This document shows positions 26,447-37,048 of a DNA stretch of 47,928 bases, one piece after another; the stretch's first letter is position 1, and each line of letters opens with the position of its first letter. The notes beneath the pieces are model-generated. The model was not told the DNA's origin. It was given only the letters and a program-made list of their open reading frames with translations, and searched no databases. A program made the translations under genes and the position numbers. This DNA is from Candidatus Taylorbacteria bacterium RIFCSPHIGHO2_01_FULL_46_22b (GTDB taxonomy: Bacteria > Patescibacteriota > Minisyncoccia > Phycocordibacterales > DSPV01), in the NCBI GenBank assembly GCA_001820875.1, contig MHRF01000001.1, forward strand, positions 56,899-104,826, written 5' to 3'.

Positions 26447-27886
26447 CTAGGGGTTCTTTGTGTTAGTAACTGTACAGATAATCGCCTGCCCTTCGTTGAG
26501 ACTCACGTTACCAGGGAGTGTCAGCGGACACGCAGCTCCCGAAACACCCGTCAATGTGTACCCGGCAAATGCGTCTTCAGTGATAGCGTGCGGTGTGTTT
26601 GCGGTAACTGCATACGAAGTGTTCTGGGGTACCACCGTCCCATCAACTCGCATCGTAAACTGAACGGGGAAAGCAAGCGGTGGTGTGCCCGCAACATTCT
26701 TAATCAGTGTGATAGAAGGAGAAATGTCGTCGTTAGTAATCGTACACGTCTTATTGTCTCCTACGGTAAGCGTGATCTGACCTGACACATCACAATCCCC
26801 GCTGTAAATTGCTTGATACCCGCCGATTCCCGATTCAGTCACCATGTAGGTGTCTGGAGCAACTACGGTAGGAACGCCACTGGTCAGCGGGATCACTACA
26901 GAATTAACCGCAAAAAGTTGGAAGTCAGCGACAACATTGTTTCCTCCATTATTGTTCGTAATCTGTTTGATGACCGTCAGAGTTGCAAGTCGTGGCTCTT
27001 CCTCATTACAGAGATAGTCTGCATTGTGTCTCGCCTGAACCGCACGAAAGGCGACATCGAGAGTTGCGCCATCGGTTTGTGTCAGGTTGTTGAGAGAAGT
27101 TCCATCACAATTTACACCTGAAGCAACTGAAGGATTCACCCCTTGACTAGCCGCGACTGGGTTAAGCGTTAATGTTCCAAAGCACCATGCCTTTGCGATG
27201 TAGACCGTCTGCTCTGCAGGGAGTGGCCCCGAAGTTCCCCATACGTTATGTGTTGAGTCCGCAAGTGCGACAGAAAATGGTGTGCTGGTGGCAAGGTTGT
27301 AGAGCGTCCTTACGCCACCTGAAATAGTATTCTCATTTTCTTCATATACATTGTCTCCATCGTCAGCCCACCAGAAGAATTGCAGATTTTGTGCAAGTTC
27401 TCCATCCCACGTGTTGTTGATATCTTCCAATGTATCTGGGGTCGAGAGTTCCGGCTCGGTGGACGAACGATCGTCGTTTGAAGTCAGAGAAACGTCCATA
27501 CACGCCCATGCTTCGTTCTGCACGTGTAATGAGATAGTGTCTTCACTCTCATCATCAGGCTTTATATCGGTGAAATTGAAAAAGAGAAGCCCGTTGTCGA
27601 GATCGTCGAGCGTCCAACTTGTCGTGCACGCAGTCCCAGCAACGGGATACGCGGCACTACCCTGCCATTGCCAGACATGAATATCGTCCTCTAGATTTAG
27701 GTCAACATCTGTACACTTGTTGCCGTTATAATAGCTTTCGTTGTCGACCAGAAGATCAATCGCACCGGCGGCAAATGTGTTGCCGGTCGAGGTCTCGGTG
27801 TCAGAGAAAAACGCGCCAGTCACCCCTGATGCAATCACTGCACCTGCACCAAGTATTGTGATGAGTCCAAATATAATTCGTCGCAT
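26447..27886 (-). CDS. SipW-dependent/TasA-camelysin-like surface protein with C-terminal prealbumin-like repeats
   Basis: GAFFSDTETSTGNTFAAGAIDLLVDNESYYNG; C-terminal TLTVIKQITNNNGG...ITLIKNVAGTPPLAF. Confidence 0.78.
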   Translation of the reverse strand: MRRIIFGLITILGAGAVIASGVTGAFFSDTETSTGNTFAAGAIDLLVDNESYYNGNKCTDVDLNLEDDIHVWQWQGSAAYPVAGTACTTSWTLDDLDNGLLFFNFTDIKPDDESEDTISLHVQNEAWACMDVSLTSNDDRSSTEPELSTPDTLEDINNTWDGELAQNLQFFWWADDGDNVYEENENTISGGVRTLYNLATSTPFSVALADSTHNVWGTSGPLPAEQTVYIAKAWCFGTLTLNPVAASQGVNPSVASGVNCDGTSLNNLTQTDGATLDVAFRAVQARHNADYLCNEEEPRLATLTVIKQITNNNGGNNVVADFQLFAVNSVVIPLTSGVPTVVAPDTYMVTESGIGGYQAIYSGDCDVSGQITLTVGDNKTCTITNDDISPSITLIKNVAGTPPLAFPVQFTMRVDGTVVPQNTSYAVTANTPHAITEDAFAGYTLTGVSGAACPLTLPGNVSLNEGQAIICTVTNTKNP

Positions 27887-27988
27887 AATATTTTTTTACT
27901 CCCTTTCTTTCCCAAAAAGTAGGAGTGAGTTAATAAACCGAGGTTAATAAAAGATCTTCTATGCTGATCGGAAATCCCTCACAGCCCG

Positions 27989-28015
27989 CCGAGCACCATC
28001 ACAAGTGGTGCTCGG
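27989..28015. terminator. Hairpin downstream of the TasA-like gene 28031-29716
   Basis: CCGAGCACCA-TCACAAG-TGGTGCTCGG. Confidence 0.65.
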
Positions 28016-28030
28016 AACGGCTAAGAGAGA

Positions 28031-29716
28031 CTAGTTGTGCGGATATATCACCAGAGTTTCCGGTGTGAAATCTGCTTCAAGTGATCCTCCTACTTGAACA
28101 GCGCCGGTGAGATTCCAGAAGTTGTTTTCTGCAAACACATCTGTCGGGAGTACACCGTACGTATTCAACATCGTTCCACCAAGGAAGTTGTTGAACTCTA
28201 CGTTACCTCCGTCATACGCTGAATCAACGCCGATTGCTTCCTGTGCCGCAACAGAGTTATTGAATTCGTTAGCTCCGACTACCGCACCATTCAACTGACC
28301 AATACCGGCAAGGTTATTGTCGATATCGTTGTAACGAATGAGCCATGGGGTTCCAGCACCAAGATCAGGATTTGTGTAGATACCTGTCGTCCATTCCTGA
28401 ATGGTGTTGTTCTCGACAAGAATGTCAGAAATTGCTACACCGGCTACGTTAACAACGCCACGACTTCCACCCGATGTGGTAACGTCATTCAAGCCTGGAC
28501 CATCGATGTCGTTGAACACGATGTCGAGATTATCAACACCCGACTTGATGTAGAAACCTGCAAAAGTTCCTTCAGCATTACCACCAGTCACTTCAAGACC
28601 CTTCACCGTTACATTGTCAGCATCGATGATAAATCCACCATTAACGACTGCTGAACCAACTACACCAAGTCCTGCGATCGTTACACTTTTGTTGACGTTA
28701 ACAACTTCAGGATAGGTTCCTGCGGCAACACAAATAGTTTCACCAGCTGTTGTACCTGCATCATCAATTGCCGCCTGAATAGTTAAGAAGTTTGGAGCAA
28801 CAGGACTCGAGAATGAATCGTCCACAGTTGCATCACAAACTAATGGCGCAACATATGCCCCAAGCACTGCTCCTACTGGGCGTGCAGCTTGTTCCCCTCC
28901 CTCAAACGGAGGCAAACTTGAACAAACAAATTGAGCGTTGTTGCGAGTTTGTACTGCTTGGAACGAAACATCTATGACGATGCCGTCAGTCTGTGCAATG
29001 TTGTTGTCGCCAGAGCCATCACAGGTAAAGCCTGTACCACGAACGAGCGGGCCAGATGTATTAACACCATCCTGCGCAACCACTACAGGCGTCAAAGTCC
29101 CAAAGTACCACGCTTTGCCAATGAAACGAGTTGAACCACCAAGTATTGCCGAGCTGGTACCTGTCGTCGAATCTGCAATAGTGTGCCAGTTTCCATTAAA
29201 GATAGTGCCAGCTGGTCCCGTCAATTCGGTAATAATTGTCTCCCCTGTCTCGTAGACGTTGTCTCCGTCATCGTTCCAGAACGTGAAATTCAAGAAATTC
29301 TGAAGTTCACCATTGTCGCCAAGTGCTGGGCCAACATCGCCCGCGTCTGATTCTGGATCAACGAGTGTATTTTCTGGAGTTGCGGTGATATCTGCCGCCA
29401 TACATGCCCATGCATTATTGCTTCCCGCGTGAACGGAAATAGTATCCTCGCCAATATCCCCTGGTTTTACATCAGCAAAACTGAAGAACAATTGGTTAGT
29501 GAGATTAGAAATCGCCCACGTATTGTTCGGGCTTGCAACAAGCACGCCTGCCGCGTTAGTAACGTAACTTGTGTTATCAATCTGAAGATCAATATCACCT
29601 GCCGCGAATGTGTTTCCAGTCGAAGTCTCGGTGTCGCTAAAGAATGCGCCCGTGGCACTCACTACGAGTGCGCCGATAAATACCAGTGTCCCTAAACTAA
29701 GTAGTATTTTTCTCAT
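28031..29716 (-). CDS. SipW-dependent/TasA-like surface protein with C-terminal right-handed beta-helix
   Basis: GAFFSDTETSTGNTFAAGDIDLQIDNTSYV; FLTIQAAIDDAGTTAGETICVAAGTYPEVVNVNKSVTIAGLG. Confidence 0.78.
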   Translation of the reverse strand: MRKILLSLGTLVFIGALVVSATGAFFSDTETSTGNTFAAGDIDLQIDNTSYVTNAAGVLVASPNNTWAISNLTNQLFFSFADVKPGDIGEDTISVHAGSNNAWACMAADITATPENTLVDPESDAGDVGPALGDNGELQNFLNFTFWNDDGDNVYETGETIITELTGPAGTIFNGNWHTIADSTTGTSSAILGGSTRFIGKAWYFGTLTPVVVAQDGVNTSGPLVRGTGFTCDGSGDNNIAQTDGIVIDVSFQAVQTRNNAQFVCSSLPPFEGGEQAARPVGAVLGAYVAPLVCDATVDDSFSSPVAPNFLTIQAAIDDAGTTAGETICVAAGTYPEVVNVNKSVTIAGLGVVGSAVVNGGFIIDADNVTVKGLEVTGGNAEGTFAGFYIKSGVDNLDIVFNDIDGPGLNDVTTSGGSRGVVNVAGVAISDILVENNTIQEWTTGIYTNPDLGAGTPWLIRYNDIDNNLAGIGQLNGAVVGANEFNNSVAAQEAIGVDSAYDGGNVEFNNFLGGTMLNTYGVLPTDVFAENNFWNLTGAVQVGGSLEADFTPETLVIYPHN

Positions 29717-29942
29717 ACTCTATTATTTATTTTATAAACTGATAATTTTCTTCTAATAGTTCCCCCCGACCACTCATCAAGACTCAATCATCTTTTAATT
29801 TTCCCTTGATTCAGGACTCTAAAGCCCTGATCAGTGCGGGGGTTCATACTGTCTTGTATTTTTTTATCGACCAAAAAAATACCTGTCCACACATAAGCCG
29901 AGAAACTCTCGATTCCCTTACAAGCGTATGTGTGTCATAGAC

Positions 29943-29980
29943 GGAAAAAGCTTTGCATCCCAGGATGCAAAGCTTTTTCC
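29943..29980. other. 18-bp perfect inverted repeat
   Basis: GGAAAAAGCTTTGCATCC-CA-GGATGCAAAGCTTTTTCC. Confidence 0.8.
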
Positions 29981-30212
29981 AGCAACGACAAAAGACCTTT
30001 TCAAAAAGGTTTTCAAACAGAAAAATTCCCAGATTAAAAAAGAGTTGTATCAAAGCTGGTTTCCCAAACAGCTATTAACGCAAACTAGTGTAACTGAATC
30101 TCTAAAAGTCCATCGTTGATACTGTTAAAAACACTGTGGGTATCATGTTGGAATGTTGTCGGTTTCCTGTGGAGAGCACACTTGCACAAGACTTCCCACT
30201 CTCGCGTCAATA

Positions 30213-30244
30213 GCAAAGCCCGCTCTTTTCAGAGCGGGCTTTGC
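30213..30244. terminator. Terminator downstream of the giant surface protein gene
   Basis: GCAAAGCCCGCTCT-TTTC-AGAGCGGGCTTTGC. Confidence 0.8.
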
Positions 30245-30276
30245 GTTGAGATTTTAGAGAAAATCTCCTGTCTGCT

Positions 30277-33200
30277 TTAGTTTCCCTGCATTGCTTTCAA
30301 CTCTGCTTGGAGTTTAGCAACTTGTGCGAGGAGTGCCTGAAGCTGTGCTAAGAGCGCATCAGTATTTACTGTTGAAGCGCCTGCGACAGTTCCATTACCT
30401 GCATTGAGCGCAACACGAGTCTTCGGACCAACGATGCCAACTGGATCAAGACCGTGTTTCGTTTGGTAGGCCTTAACTGCAGCTTGTGTTAGAGGACCGA
30501 AGTAGCCAGTGATCGGACCAGTGTAAACACCTTCTGCGGTCAAAATCTTTTGGAGCTCGGTAACATCAGCACCGCGTGATCCAAGAGAAAGCGTTCGGGT
30601 GAAGTTGAATGCCGCTGCACCCAAGACCTGTCCTTGTGTTCCTGCGCCAGAAAGTTCAATACCGGCCGAAGCAGTTGCGATTACGCTATTTCCTAATCCG
30701 TAGCGGACAAAGACTGTCTTTACGCCGCTTCCTGAAGTGAGTGTCCATGAAACCGTATTAGTCAGCGTCGTCCATGCACCGTCTGCAAATGAAGCGTCAT
30801 TTGAAATCCACATCTGGTTTGCCGCGGACGGAGCAGCTAGCGTCAAGGTCACAGTAGCAACATTCGTTTGAGTCGCTCCGTTGTTGATCTTGAGCGAAGC
30901 TACTTGGGTGAATCCACCTCCACCGCCACCGCCTCCACCACCGCCAGCTGGAGCAGCTGCCGCTGTAGGTGCATTTTGAGTTTCTTTTGTCACTTCATTA
31001 CCAACTGTCTCTGGAGAACCATGAGAAACAGGTCGAAGGAAGTAGATTGTTCCCACAGAAAGTCCTGAAACGGTTACCGAGTGAACGGTTGTAGTTGCAG
31101 AATCCTCAACAGTTGAGAACGCGTAACCGTAGTTCGGAGCAGAGCCGGTCACCGGATCATGCGAAACTGTATCGTAGATTACGCGTGAAGTTGCGCCGTG
31201 ATCAGTCGTCCAAGTAATCGTAATCGAGTTTGTTGTTGCGGTCGTTGCTGCTTCGCTACCAATAACCGGAACCACGTTTACGGTGCGAGTTACTTGTACT
31301 GCTGCGTTACCAGAAAGATCAGAAACGTTGTAAGTGATTACATAGCTTCCCATCGTTGAGGTAGCAACCGTGTCGCCACCAATTACGATGCTTCCGGTCA
31401 GATCGCCGTTGACATCATCGAGTGCGGTTGCACCGGCATCTGTGTAGGTGTCACCGACATGGAGAGTTACCACTGAACTACCCGTGAGTGTGATAACTGG
31501 AGGAAGAGAGTCAACTACATTTACTGTTCGCGTGGTGCTTGTCGAATTGAGTGAAGCATCGGTCACGCTGTAGAGAACGCTGTAGGTACCAAGTGCTGAT
31601 GTATTTACTGCAGACGCATCAATCGTTGCAACAAGTCCACTGTCGTAGTTGTCGCTCACATCTGCACCGAGTTCAACATAGGCGTTGGTAACCACAATGA
31701 TCTGCGGATTAGCGCCGAGGATGGTGATAACTGGAGCCTGTGTATCTACCACGTTTACCGTACGAGTCTTCTGCACTGCAGTGTTGCCTGCGGCATCAAT
31801 TGCATCATAGGTCACCGTGTAGCTTCCCACCACTCCCGTGTTTACCGTTGTAGTTGAGATTGTTAGTACCGGACTTGCATCAAGTGCATCCGTAACGGTC
31901 GCACCAAGTTCGATGTATTCCGAACCGACTTCAATTACTTGTGGATCATCTCCATCAACCGTAATGACCGGAGCGGTCGTATCAACGATGAGTGTTCGTG
32001 AAGTGTTTACGGTCGTATTTACTAATGCATCAGTTGCCTGCACAGATATCGGGTATGATCCGTCTACAAGCACGGGAGTGGTAATCGTCCATGTGCCAGT
32101 CTCTTCACCGTCTGCGTCGTAGTTGTTGCCGTCAATCGTTACGACAACAGTTGCATCTATATCAGTTGTACCGGTGATTGCTGTGGCGTTGATTACCGGA
32201 GCGTCAACCGTGAGTGTCGGAGCGACTGCGTCATACGGCATGGCAAGCTGTGTTGCCTGTCCGTTTGGATTGAGTGCAACGTCAGTGGCGACTCCATAGG
32301 CGACATCAGCAGTTACAGTGAACGGCCCTGCATTATCTGGTGTGATGTCGAAAGTGTATACCGCATCCGAACCTGCAAAGTTGCCAATCGTTCCGTTTGA
32401 GACGGAAATGTCAGAGCTGTCAAAACCGGTAACTGGTTCAGAGAATGTAACCGTTACTGGGATTGGAGAAATGTTAGTTGGATTTGAAGCTGTGGTGCTC
32501 AAGAGAACAGTAGGAGCGGTGATATCAACGGTGAATGAAATAGTCTCCACATCGCTGTTGCTCAACGCATCAGTCGCGGTAATTGAGAGTGAGTGTGGTG
32601 TTTCAGAGAGAGCAGAGAGCACGAGTTCAACAGCTGATTCACAGGCAATCGGAGTGGAATCCAATTCACAAACGAGTGTTGTGTAATCGCCAGTAACATG
32701 GAATGTTACTGCAGTGTCAGCAGTGTTGATGAATGAAGCCGGAGCGCTGTCGATGACTACTTCAGGAGCAACCGTAACCAAGAATGATTGGTCGACATCG
32801 ACTGCTGGATTGTAGTTTGCATTTCCAGCCTGTGATGCGCGAACGGTCACGGTGCCTGCACCAGTGATAGTCAGCGTATCCGCGTCAACTGTTGCTGGAC
32901 CAGAAATAATACTGAATGAAACCGGAAGGCCAGAGCTTGCGGATGCAGTGAGTGCAAACGGAGTGGCATTCGTTGCTTTGTTAGCAAGCGGATCAAATGT
33001 AATGGTCTGATCAGCAGGATTGACAGTGTGGCTTACTCCACCTGAAACATTTGAGTTGAAGTTTGCATCACCATTGTATGTGGCAATCAAAGTCTTCAGA
33101 CCTGCTTCGGTCGAAGTAACATCACACTGGCCGGCTGATACGTCTGCGGTACATTCGCTACCTCCCGTCACGGTTACCGTGCCAGTCGGAGTTCCCGCCC

Positions 33201-36200
33201 CCGGACCTTGAACGCTCACGCCCCACTTCACAGCGTATGAGCCGTTTACAAGAGTCGGAGTTGAAAGTTCTACCTCATTTGTTATCGCAACTGATACACC
33301 TGCCTTGTCTACCGTGTGAGAAACAGCGCTTGAAGTACTGCCCGTGTATGTGCTGTCGCCACTGTAGGTTGCAACGAGTGAGTAGGTGCCGACAAGTGTT
33401 GCGACAGAATCACTAACGATACAGCTGCCATTCTCAACGTTGGCTGAACATCCTGTTCCACCGTTTACAGTTACGGTGACAGTTCCGGTCGGAGCTGCAA
33501 CCCCGCTAATCGGAGTTACTGACCATGCGACTGTGTAGAATTCGCCAGTTACCGTCGGAGTTGCGAGGGCAACATCATTAGTGATGACGGTTGCAGTGCC
33601 TGCCGCAGTGATTGCGAAGTCTGAAGAAACAAAGGTGAGGGTGTAATTTGAACCAGCAGTCAAAGTTCCCTGCGTGATTGCGTATGTGCCAACCGCTTCA
33701 CCAGCAACTCGCGAGAGTTCTCCGGTGAATACATCGAGGCCAACGAGCGGAGTTGCAGAGTAGGTGAATACCGGATCGACAGCGCCATATACTTTATTCT
33801 GGCCTACCGTTGCAGAAACGGTAATCGCTTTTGCAACCACATGCACTGTGCGAATTACTTGCACTGCTGCATTGAGTGCAGAGTCGGAAACATTGTAGGT
33901 AACAGTGTAATCACCAAGGACAAGTGTGTTTACTGGATTGACAGTAACAATTGAGCCCGTGAGATTTCCATCCACTGCATCAAGTGCAGTTGCACCTGCG
34001 TCAGTGTAAGTAAAACCGTACTCAACTGAAACTTCAGCATCACCGGTGAGAGTGATAACCGGAGCGCCGTCAGTCACTGTTACAGTGAACGTAGTCGGAG
34101 TTGCGTTATTGCCGCTTGCATCAGGACCAGCATTGCACGTTACGATAGTCGGACCGAGAGGAAATACTGAACCGGAAGCGGGAAGACACGAAGCAATCAA
34201 GCCGACATCAATGTTGTCAGTAACAGACGGCAACGTATAGTTGACCGTTGCACCTGCTGGCGAAGTCGCATCAGCAGATACGGGGTCGTGTGCGGCAATT
34301 ACCGGAGCGGTATCAACTACCCCGATATCAAATGTCTTTGAGACAGCGAGATTGCCACTCGTGTCAGCTGCGGTACAAGTGACAGTGGTCGTGCCAAGTC
34401 CGAATGTAGAACCTGAAGCGGGAAGACAGAATGATCCGAGTGTTGAATCAATATCATCTGTTACAAGAGGTGCGCTGTACACCACTGGCATACCTGAAAG
34501 CGAGCTTGCGTTGAGTGTCATATTTGACGGCTGAGCGATAACTGGAGCGACTGCACTTGACGCAGGGGCGCTCGGCATCATCGCAAGACCTTGAGACACC
34601 GTAATCACCGAAGCGCTGGAAGTCTGAATGTGATCAACTAATCCGTCAATGTTCTCTGTCGTGGTGCAGTAATCATATTCAGCAGTTGCCGGACATACCG
34701 TATCCTCCACTTGATGGAACATGAAAATGAGCCATGTCTTTGTTGCAACAGCCGTATTTACTTCAGCGATCATTTCCGCGAGCGTGGTAGTATCAGTCAC
34801 TTCAAAAATCTTGAGTGCGTAGCGATCTGTGGACTGATCGTTGAATCCTTCCTGCGTGCTGCGACCGCCGCTAAATCCGGCTGCTTGCAAACGTGCGATT
34901 ACAGAAGGAGCATCGTATCCATCACCGAATGTGTATGCATAGTTGTCCACCGGAACACCCATAGAAGTGATGAGATCGAAGCGTGATCCATCAACTTCGT
35001 GCTGAAGCACGTCAGCAGGAGTTGAAGCAGAGAGAGCAACTGTGTGCGTGCGAGAGTGAGCGGCGATATCGTGACCAGAAGTTTTCATGCTCAATACTTC
35101 TGTTTCATTCATGTAGATATCTCCGTGCACCTGATTCATTGCGTCGCTGTAGATATACTGCGTGCTCTTGTAGCCTGCAGCATCGAGAAGCGGAATGGCG
35201 TTGTCCAAAATAGACTGCCAACCGTCATCGAAGGAGAACGTAACAAATCCCTGATTGAATATGTCGGTATTGATGACGAATTCAGGAACTGAAAGTACGT
35301 TGCTCGTATTGTTTGATGCATCCTTAACTGCAACGGTGCAGTTTGCGTACGTTCCGTTTGCAAGTGAGTTAAAGGTGATCGTGTTGTTCCCTACTACTGC
35401 ATTGGTTGCAGGGATTGAACATGATCCACCAACTACAACAGAGCCAGCTTCATCAGTGGAGAAGGTGTAGCTCGGTGTGCTGTCGTTTGTCGGTGTCGGC
35501 ACTGCAGTTACCTGTGAGATTACTGGAGCGATAGCGTCAGGAGCAGTCACGGTAACTACCGGACTAACTGCAATGTTAGTTGTCCCGCTAGAACCATCTC
35601 TTGTTGCCGTGGTGAAGGTATACGCACTAGCAACTGGCGCAGTAAGATTTTCATAACGAAGATCAAACGAATCTCCATTATCACAGTCATCAATGTTAAC
35701 TGTAACAACGTTCGAAGAAACCGAAACATCGTTATTACCATTTTCGGGATCATTACCACACGTACTACTTGAAACAGTCACATAACCAGCATTTCCCGAA
35801 GTGGTTTCCTGAGGATTTGTCCAACCAGCAGGTATCGTAATAGTTAGGTCTGAGCTGTCAGAAAAATTTCCACCACTGTTATTTGTGAAGTGGAACACAA
35901 AATCATTGTTTGTGCTTGCTGACAAAACAGAAGAGGGAGCAACCGTCATTGTTCCACTACCATCCATAACCGGAGTTACGTTAAGAACTTCTGTGGGATC
36001 CGTGCTATCGAAAGAAACTGCGGCAGTTAAGGTACGGTTACCGGTAACCGTATCTTTGTAGTAGAAACTAGCTGAGTGTGAAGTGTCACTCCCACCAACA
36101 TTACTCAGAGTTACCGTTGTGACCGGAATCGTTCCAGCAGCGTCGCTGTAGAAAGTACCATTCGCCGCTCCATCACTTAAAGTTACAACAGCATCGGGAG

Positions 36201-36468
36201 CTGAAGAAAGAGTACAGTTCGACACAAAGAAGGAATCACTTGCCGCAACTGTAAACACTGTGGTTACCTGTCCAGTTACAACAGTTGAGGGTGAAGAGGA
36301 GAATAACAAATTATTGCAACCCGAAGCTTCTGCTACACCTGCAGGAACAAAAAGAAGCGAAAACGCAAAAAGCGCAACGACAAAAGCGCCACCCGTTTTC
36401 TTGTTGATAAAGGAGGAAACAAACTTACCAACGCGAACATGCGCGCCGGACCCTATAAAAATAGACAT
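30277..36468 (-). CDS. Giant (2063 aa) multidomain surface protein: polysaccharide deacetylase, HYR/Ig-like repeats, DUF5011-like repeats, C-terminal PG-binding domain
   Basis: FVTFSFDDGWQSILDNAIPLLDAAGYKSTQYIYSD; repeated PVITLTG...YTDAGATALDAVDGNLTGSIV; C-terminal LGSRGADVTELQKILTAEGVYTGPITGYFGPLTQAAVKAYQTKHGLDPVGIVGPKTRVALN. Confidence 0.88.
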   Translation of the reverse strand: MSIFIGSGAHVRVGKFVSSFINKKTGGAFVVALFAFSLLFVPAGVAEASGCNNLLFSSSPSTVVTGQVTTVFTVAASDSFFVSNCTLSSAPDAVVTLSDGAANGTFYSDAAGTIPVTTVTLSNVGGSDTSHSASFYYKDTVTGNRTLTAAVSFDSTDPTEVLNVTPVMDGSGTMTVAPSSVLSASTNNDFVFHFTNNSGGNFSDSSDLTITIPAGWTNPQETTSGNAGYVTVSSSTCGNDPENGNNDVSVSSNVVTVNIDDCDNGDSFDLRYENLTAPVASAYTFTTATRDGSSGTTNIAVSPVVTVTAPDAIAPVISQVTAVPTPTNDSTPSYTFSTDEAGSVVVGGSCSIPATNAVVGNNTITFNSLANGTYANCTVAVKDASNNTSNVLSVPEFVINTDIFNQGFVTFSFDDGWQSILDNAIPLLDAAGYKSTQYIYSDAMNQVHGDIYMNETEVLSMKTSGHDIAAHSRTHTVALSASTPADVLQHEVDGSRFDLITSMGVPVDNYAYTFGDGYDAPSVIARLQAAGFSGGRSTQEGFNDQSTDRYALKIFEVTDTTTLAEMIAEVNTAVATKTWLIFMFHQVEDTVCPATAEYDYCTTTENIDGLVDHIQTSSASVITVSQGLAMMPSAPASSAVAPVIAQPSNMTLNASSLSGMPVVYSAPLVTDDIDSTLGSFCLPASGSTFGLGTTTVTCTAADTSGNLAVSKTFDIGVVDTAPVIAAHDPVSADATSPAGATVNYTLPSVTDNIDVGLIASCLPASGSVFPLGPTIVTCNAGPDASGNNATPTTFTVTVTDGAPVITLTGDAEVSVEYGFTYTDAGATALDAVDGNLTGSIVTVNPVNTLVLGDYTVTYNVSDSALNAAVQVIRTVHVVAKAITVSATVGQNKVYGAVDPVFTYSATPLVGLDVFTGELSRVAGEAVGTYAITQGTLTAGSNYTLTFVSSDFAITAAGTATVITNDVALATPTVTGEFYTVAWSVTPISGVAAPTGTVTVTVNGGTGCSANVENGSCIVSDSVATLVGTYSLVATYSGDSTYTGSTSSAVSHTVDKAGVSVAITNEVELSTPTLVNGSYAVKWGVSVQGPGAGTPTGTVTVTGGSECTADVSAGQCDVTSTEAGLKTLIATYNGDANFNSNVSGGVSHTVNPADQTITFDPLANKATNATPFALTASASSGLPVSFSIISGPATVDADTLTITGAGTVTVRASQAGNANYNPAVDVDQSFLVTVAPEVVIDSAPASFINTADTAVTFHVTGDYTTLVCELDSTPIACESAVELVLSALSETPHSLSITATDALSNSDVETISFTVDITAPTVLLSTTASNPTNISPIPVTVTFSEPVTGFDSSDISVSNGTIGNFAGSDAVYTFDITPDNAGPFTVTADVAYGVATDVALNPNGQATQLAMPYDAVAPTLTVDAPVINATAITGTTDIDATVVVTIDGNNYDADGEETGTWTITTPVLVDGSYPISVQATDALVNTTVNTSRTLIVDTTAPVITVDGDDPQVIEVGSEYIELGATVTDALDASPVLTISTTTVNTGVVGSYTVTYDAIDAAGNTAVQKTRTVNVVDTQAPVITILGANPQIIVVTNAYVELGADVSDNYDSGLVATIDASAVNTSALGTYSVLYSVTDASLNSTSTTRTVNVVDSLPPVITLTGSSVVTLHVGDTYTDAGATALDDVNGDLTGSIVIGGDTVATSTMGSYVITYNVSDLSGNAAVQVTRTVNVVPVIGSEAATTATTNSITITWTTDHGATSRVIYDTVSHDPVTGSAPNYGYAFSTVEDSATTTVHSVTVSGLSVGTIYFLRPVSHGSPETVGNEVTKETQNAPTAAAAPAGGGGGGGGGGGFTQVASLKINNGATQTNVATVTLTLAAPSAANQMWISNDASFADGAWTTLTNTVSWTLTSGSGVKTVFVRYGLGNSVIATASAGIELSGAGTQGQVLGAAAFNFTRTLSLGSRGADVTELQKILTAEGVYTGPITGYFGPLTQAAVKAYQTKHGLDPVGIVGPKTRVALNAGNGTVAGASTVNTDALLAQLQALLAQVAKLQAELKAMQGN

Positions 36469-36705
36469 AGAGCTCTGGTTATTTATTAACTAACAAACTA
36501 AAAGTACGTACTTGAAGCAGTTTCCCAGAGCTACTTGAAGTAATTTGCTATGCTACTCGCCTGACTTCAAAATACAAGCGAAAAAAATTCCACGACATAT
36601 TCGAAAATTGATGTCAACTATACAATTAATTGCAGAAGCGTAGTATCACGCACGAACAGCTCCTTTCTTTTGAGAGGGGTTTCATTTTTTGAGAACAGAA
36701 ACGAG

Positions 36706-36769
36706 ATCAGAGCGGGCCTAAAAACTCCAGCTTATAGCTGGTTTCCCAGGGTTTTAGGCCCGCTCTGAT
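36706..36769. other. Long structured inverted repeat in a divergent intergenic region
   Basis: ATCAGAGCGGGCCTAAAAC...GTTTTAGGCCCGCTCTGAT 19-bp perfect arms enclosing CCAGC-TTATA-GCTGG. Confidence 0.75.
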
Positions 36770-37048
36770 TTTGTTCCGGTAAATCACGACAGGACACCGG
36801 ACGTATCCACAGTATACCTGCAAAAAACACGGTCAGATGTGGAAGAAAACGGGGGTGCACAAAATAGGTGTACTTTTTTTCAAATAGATAGTAGACTCGA
36901 ACCAAGTCGCAAACCTGAAAACAAAGGGCGCGCGACACAGGGAAACCAGCTAAGCCGCAAAGGCTATGGCTGTTTTATTTTTGTCAAAAACAAATACTGC
37001 TGATATCAAAAAAACCGCGCTGAACCGGATCGTATTCACCTATCACCC

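Noticed and set aside
30901-30960. CRISPR-like or microsatellite array
   Set aside because: It is the (ccacc/gcc)n codon repeat for a poly-glycine linker in the giant protein; no spacer structure.
31838-34534. Plus-strand ORFs antisense to the giant surface protein gene
   Set aside because: Low-complexity translations (V/T/S-rich) from the complement of repetitive Ig-like coding sequence; no RBS or homology signal.
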